From Erythrobacter sp. UBA2510 (lineage in GTDB: Bacteria > Pseudomonadota > Alphaproteobacteria > Sphingomonadales > Sphingomonadaceae): DNA of 22,274 bases. A model generated the notes under the pieces. That model made no database searches and was not told the origin of the DNA. It saw only the letters and a list, made by a program, of their open reading frames with translations. The DNA is taken from contig DDNW01000057.1 of the NCBI GenBank assembly GCA_002341345.1, forward strand, positions 430 to 22,703, read 5' to 3'. The position numbers were made by a program, and so were the translations under genes. Below, piece by piece: positions 21,794 to 22,274 of this stretch. Every line of letters begins with the position of its first letter. Position 1 is the first letter of the stretch.

Positions 21794-22274
21794 TCAAGCG
21801 ATGAAATGCTCGACATCTTCGGGCATGAGCTGGACCCGGACATCCGCTCGCAAGGCGTCCGCCCCGAGCTGTCGCAGGTCGTCGTTGAAATCGCCGAGGT
21901 TCGCGTCGAGCGGCAGCGCGTCGATCCCAGCGTCTTGCGCTCGCGATGCAAGGTCATCGTATGCGCCGTGACCGGCAGGGTCGTTATCGCGGGCGATATA
22001 GAGACGGCGCAAGACGGGCGGGAATTCGATCGCAGCGAGGTGGGCAGCCGATGACGCCGCGATCATAGACACGGTGGGAAAGATCTGACACAGCGACAGC
22101 ATCGTCTCGATACCTTCCCCGGCGATCATGACTGCGCCCGATTGTCCGAACCGCACGCCGTGCCCGAGCAGATCGCCCATTGCGCGGCGCGGGGTCGCGA
22201 TGTTTGCCTTTGTGGTGCTGGATGGATCGAGCCACGTGCGGTGCAGGCCGGTCAGCGTCCCGTCATTGTCGCGC
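21794..22274 (-). CDS. Toprim-domain primase/helicase-like protein (5' end outside window)
   Basis: The last 159 residues of a protein that enters from the right edge. The visible part begins 'RDNDGTLTGLHRTWLDP', 'RRAMGDLLGHGVRFG', then a Toprim domain with the acidic motif GEGIETMLSL (conserved Glu) and the D-x-D motif in YIARDNDPAGHGAYDDLASRA. This arrangement (zinc/primase-like N-terminus not visible, then DUF7146 and Toprim) is typical of plasmid and ICE proteins thought to prime or process incoming single-stranded DNA. It is followed after 297 bases by the DUF2493 gene on the same strand. The C-terminus looks complete. Confidence 0.88.
   Translation of the reverse strand, partial: RDNDGTLTGLHRTWLDPSSTTKANIATPRRAMGDLLGHGVRFGQSGAVMIAGEGIETMLSLCQIFPTVSMIAASSAAHLAAIEFPPVLRRLYIARDNDPAGHGAYDDLASRAQDAGIDALPLDANLGDFNDDLRQLGADALRADVRVQLMPEDVEHFIA

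Noticed and set aside
1..22274. CRISPR arrays, tRNA/rRNA genes, insertion sequences, integrase
   Set aside because: No regularly spaced repeats, cloverleaf sequences, transposase or integrase motifs were found when reading both strands.

Overview
The window is high-GC (roughly 60-65% by eye), densely coded DNA of alphaproteobacterial type, most likely from a sphingomonad (Sphingobium/Novosphingobium/Sphingopyxis-like). That placement rests on protein character and gene content, not on a marker gene. No rRNA, tRNA, IS element, integrase or CRISPR array was seen. It reads as part of an integrative conjugative element (ICE), or a plasmid with ICE-type modules, carrying a large anti-phage cargo.

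Layout. (1) 1-4094, minus strand: a transfer operon in the order RdfS-like excisionase/HTH, DUF2840, TraF signal peptidase, DUF736, lytic transglycosylase, then a possible oriT region and a VirD2/RlxS-type relaxase that runs off the left edge. (2) 4213-5918: a control module. Two overlapping minus-strand ORFs, DUF6499 and DUF2285, are offset by +1 and would together make an FseA-like activator by ribosomal frameshifting. Next come a small DUF2285 protein like the antiactivator QseM and a divergent XRE repressor like QseC. This gene set matches, from memory, the transfer switch of the Mesorhizobium symbiosis ICEs. (3) 5948-6520: a terminator, a second DUF736 gene and a hairpin-forming leader. 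(4) About 7080-19750: defence cargo. A plus-strand, translationally coupled trio encodes an XRE 'mobile mystery protein A', a Fic-domain 'mobile mystery protein B' and an N6-adenine DNA methyltransferase. It converges on a minus-strand trio: a large unknown protein (DrmE-like by position), a 1548-aa DrmA-type helicase and a DrmB-type DUF1998 protein. (5) 19885-22274: return to backbone, with a 52-aa small ORF, a 91-aa unknown protein, a DUF2493 protein with a second copy of the hairpin leader, and a Toprim protein cut by the right edge.

How it may work together: the QseC/QseM pair would set whether the frameshifted activator can switch on the rdfS-to-relaxase operon, coupling excision to transfer. 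A 12-base sequence shared by the two upstream regions fits that link. The cargo looks like a DISARM-type defence system with no drmC visible, whose methyltransferase sits in one operon with a Fic enzyme and a regulator. That Fic/XRE/methylase plus DrmE?/DrmA/DrmB arrangement is the best candidate here for an undescribed system. All family calls are from sequence recognition without database searches.
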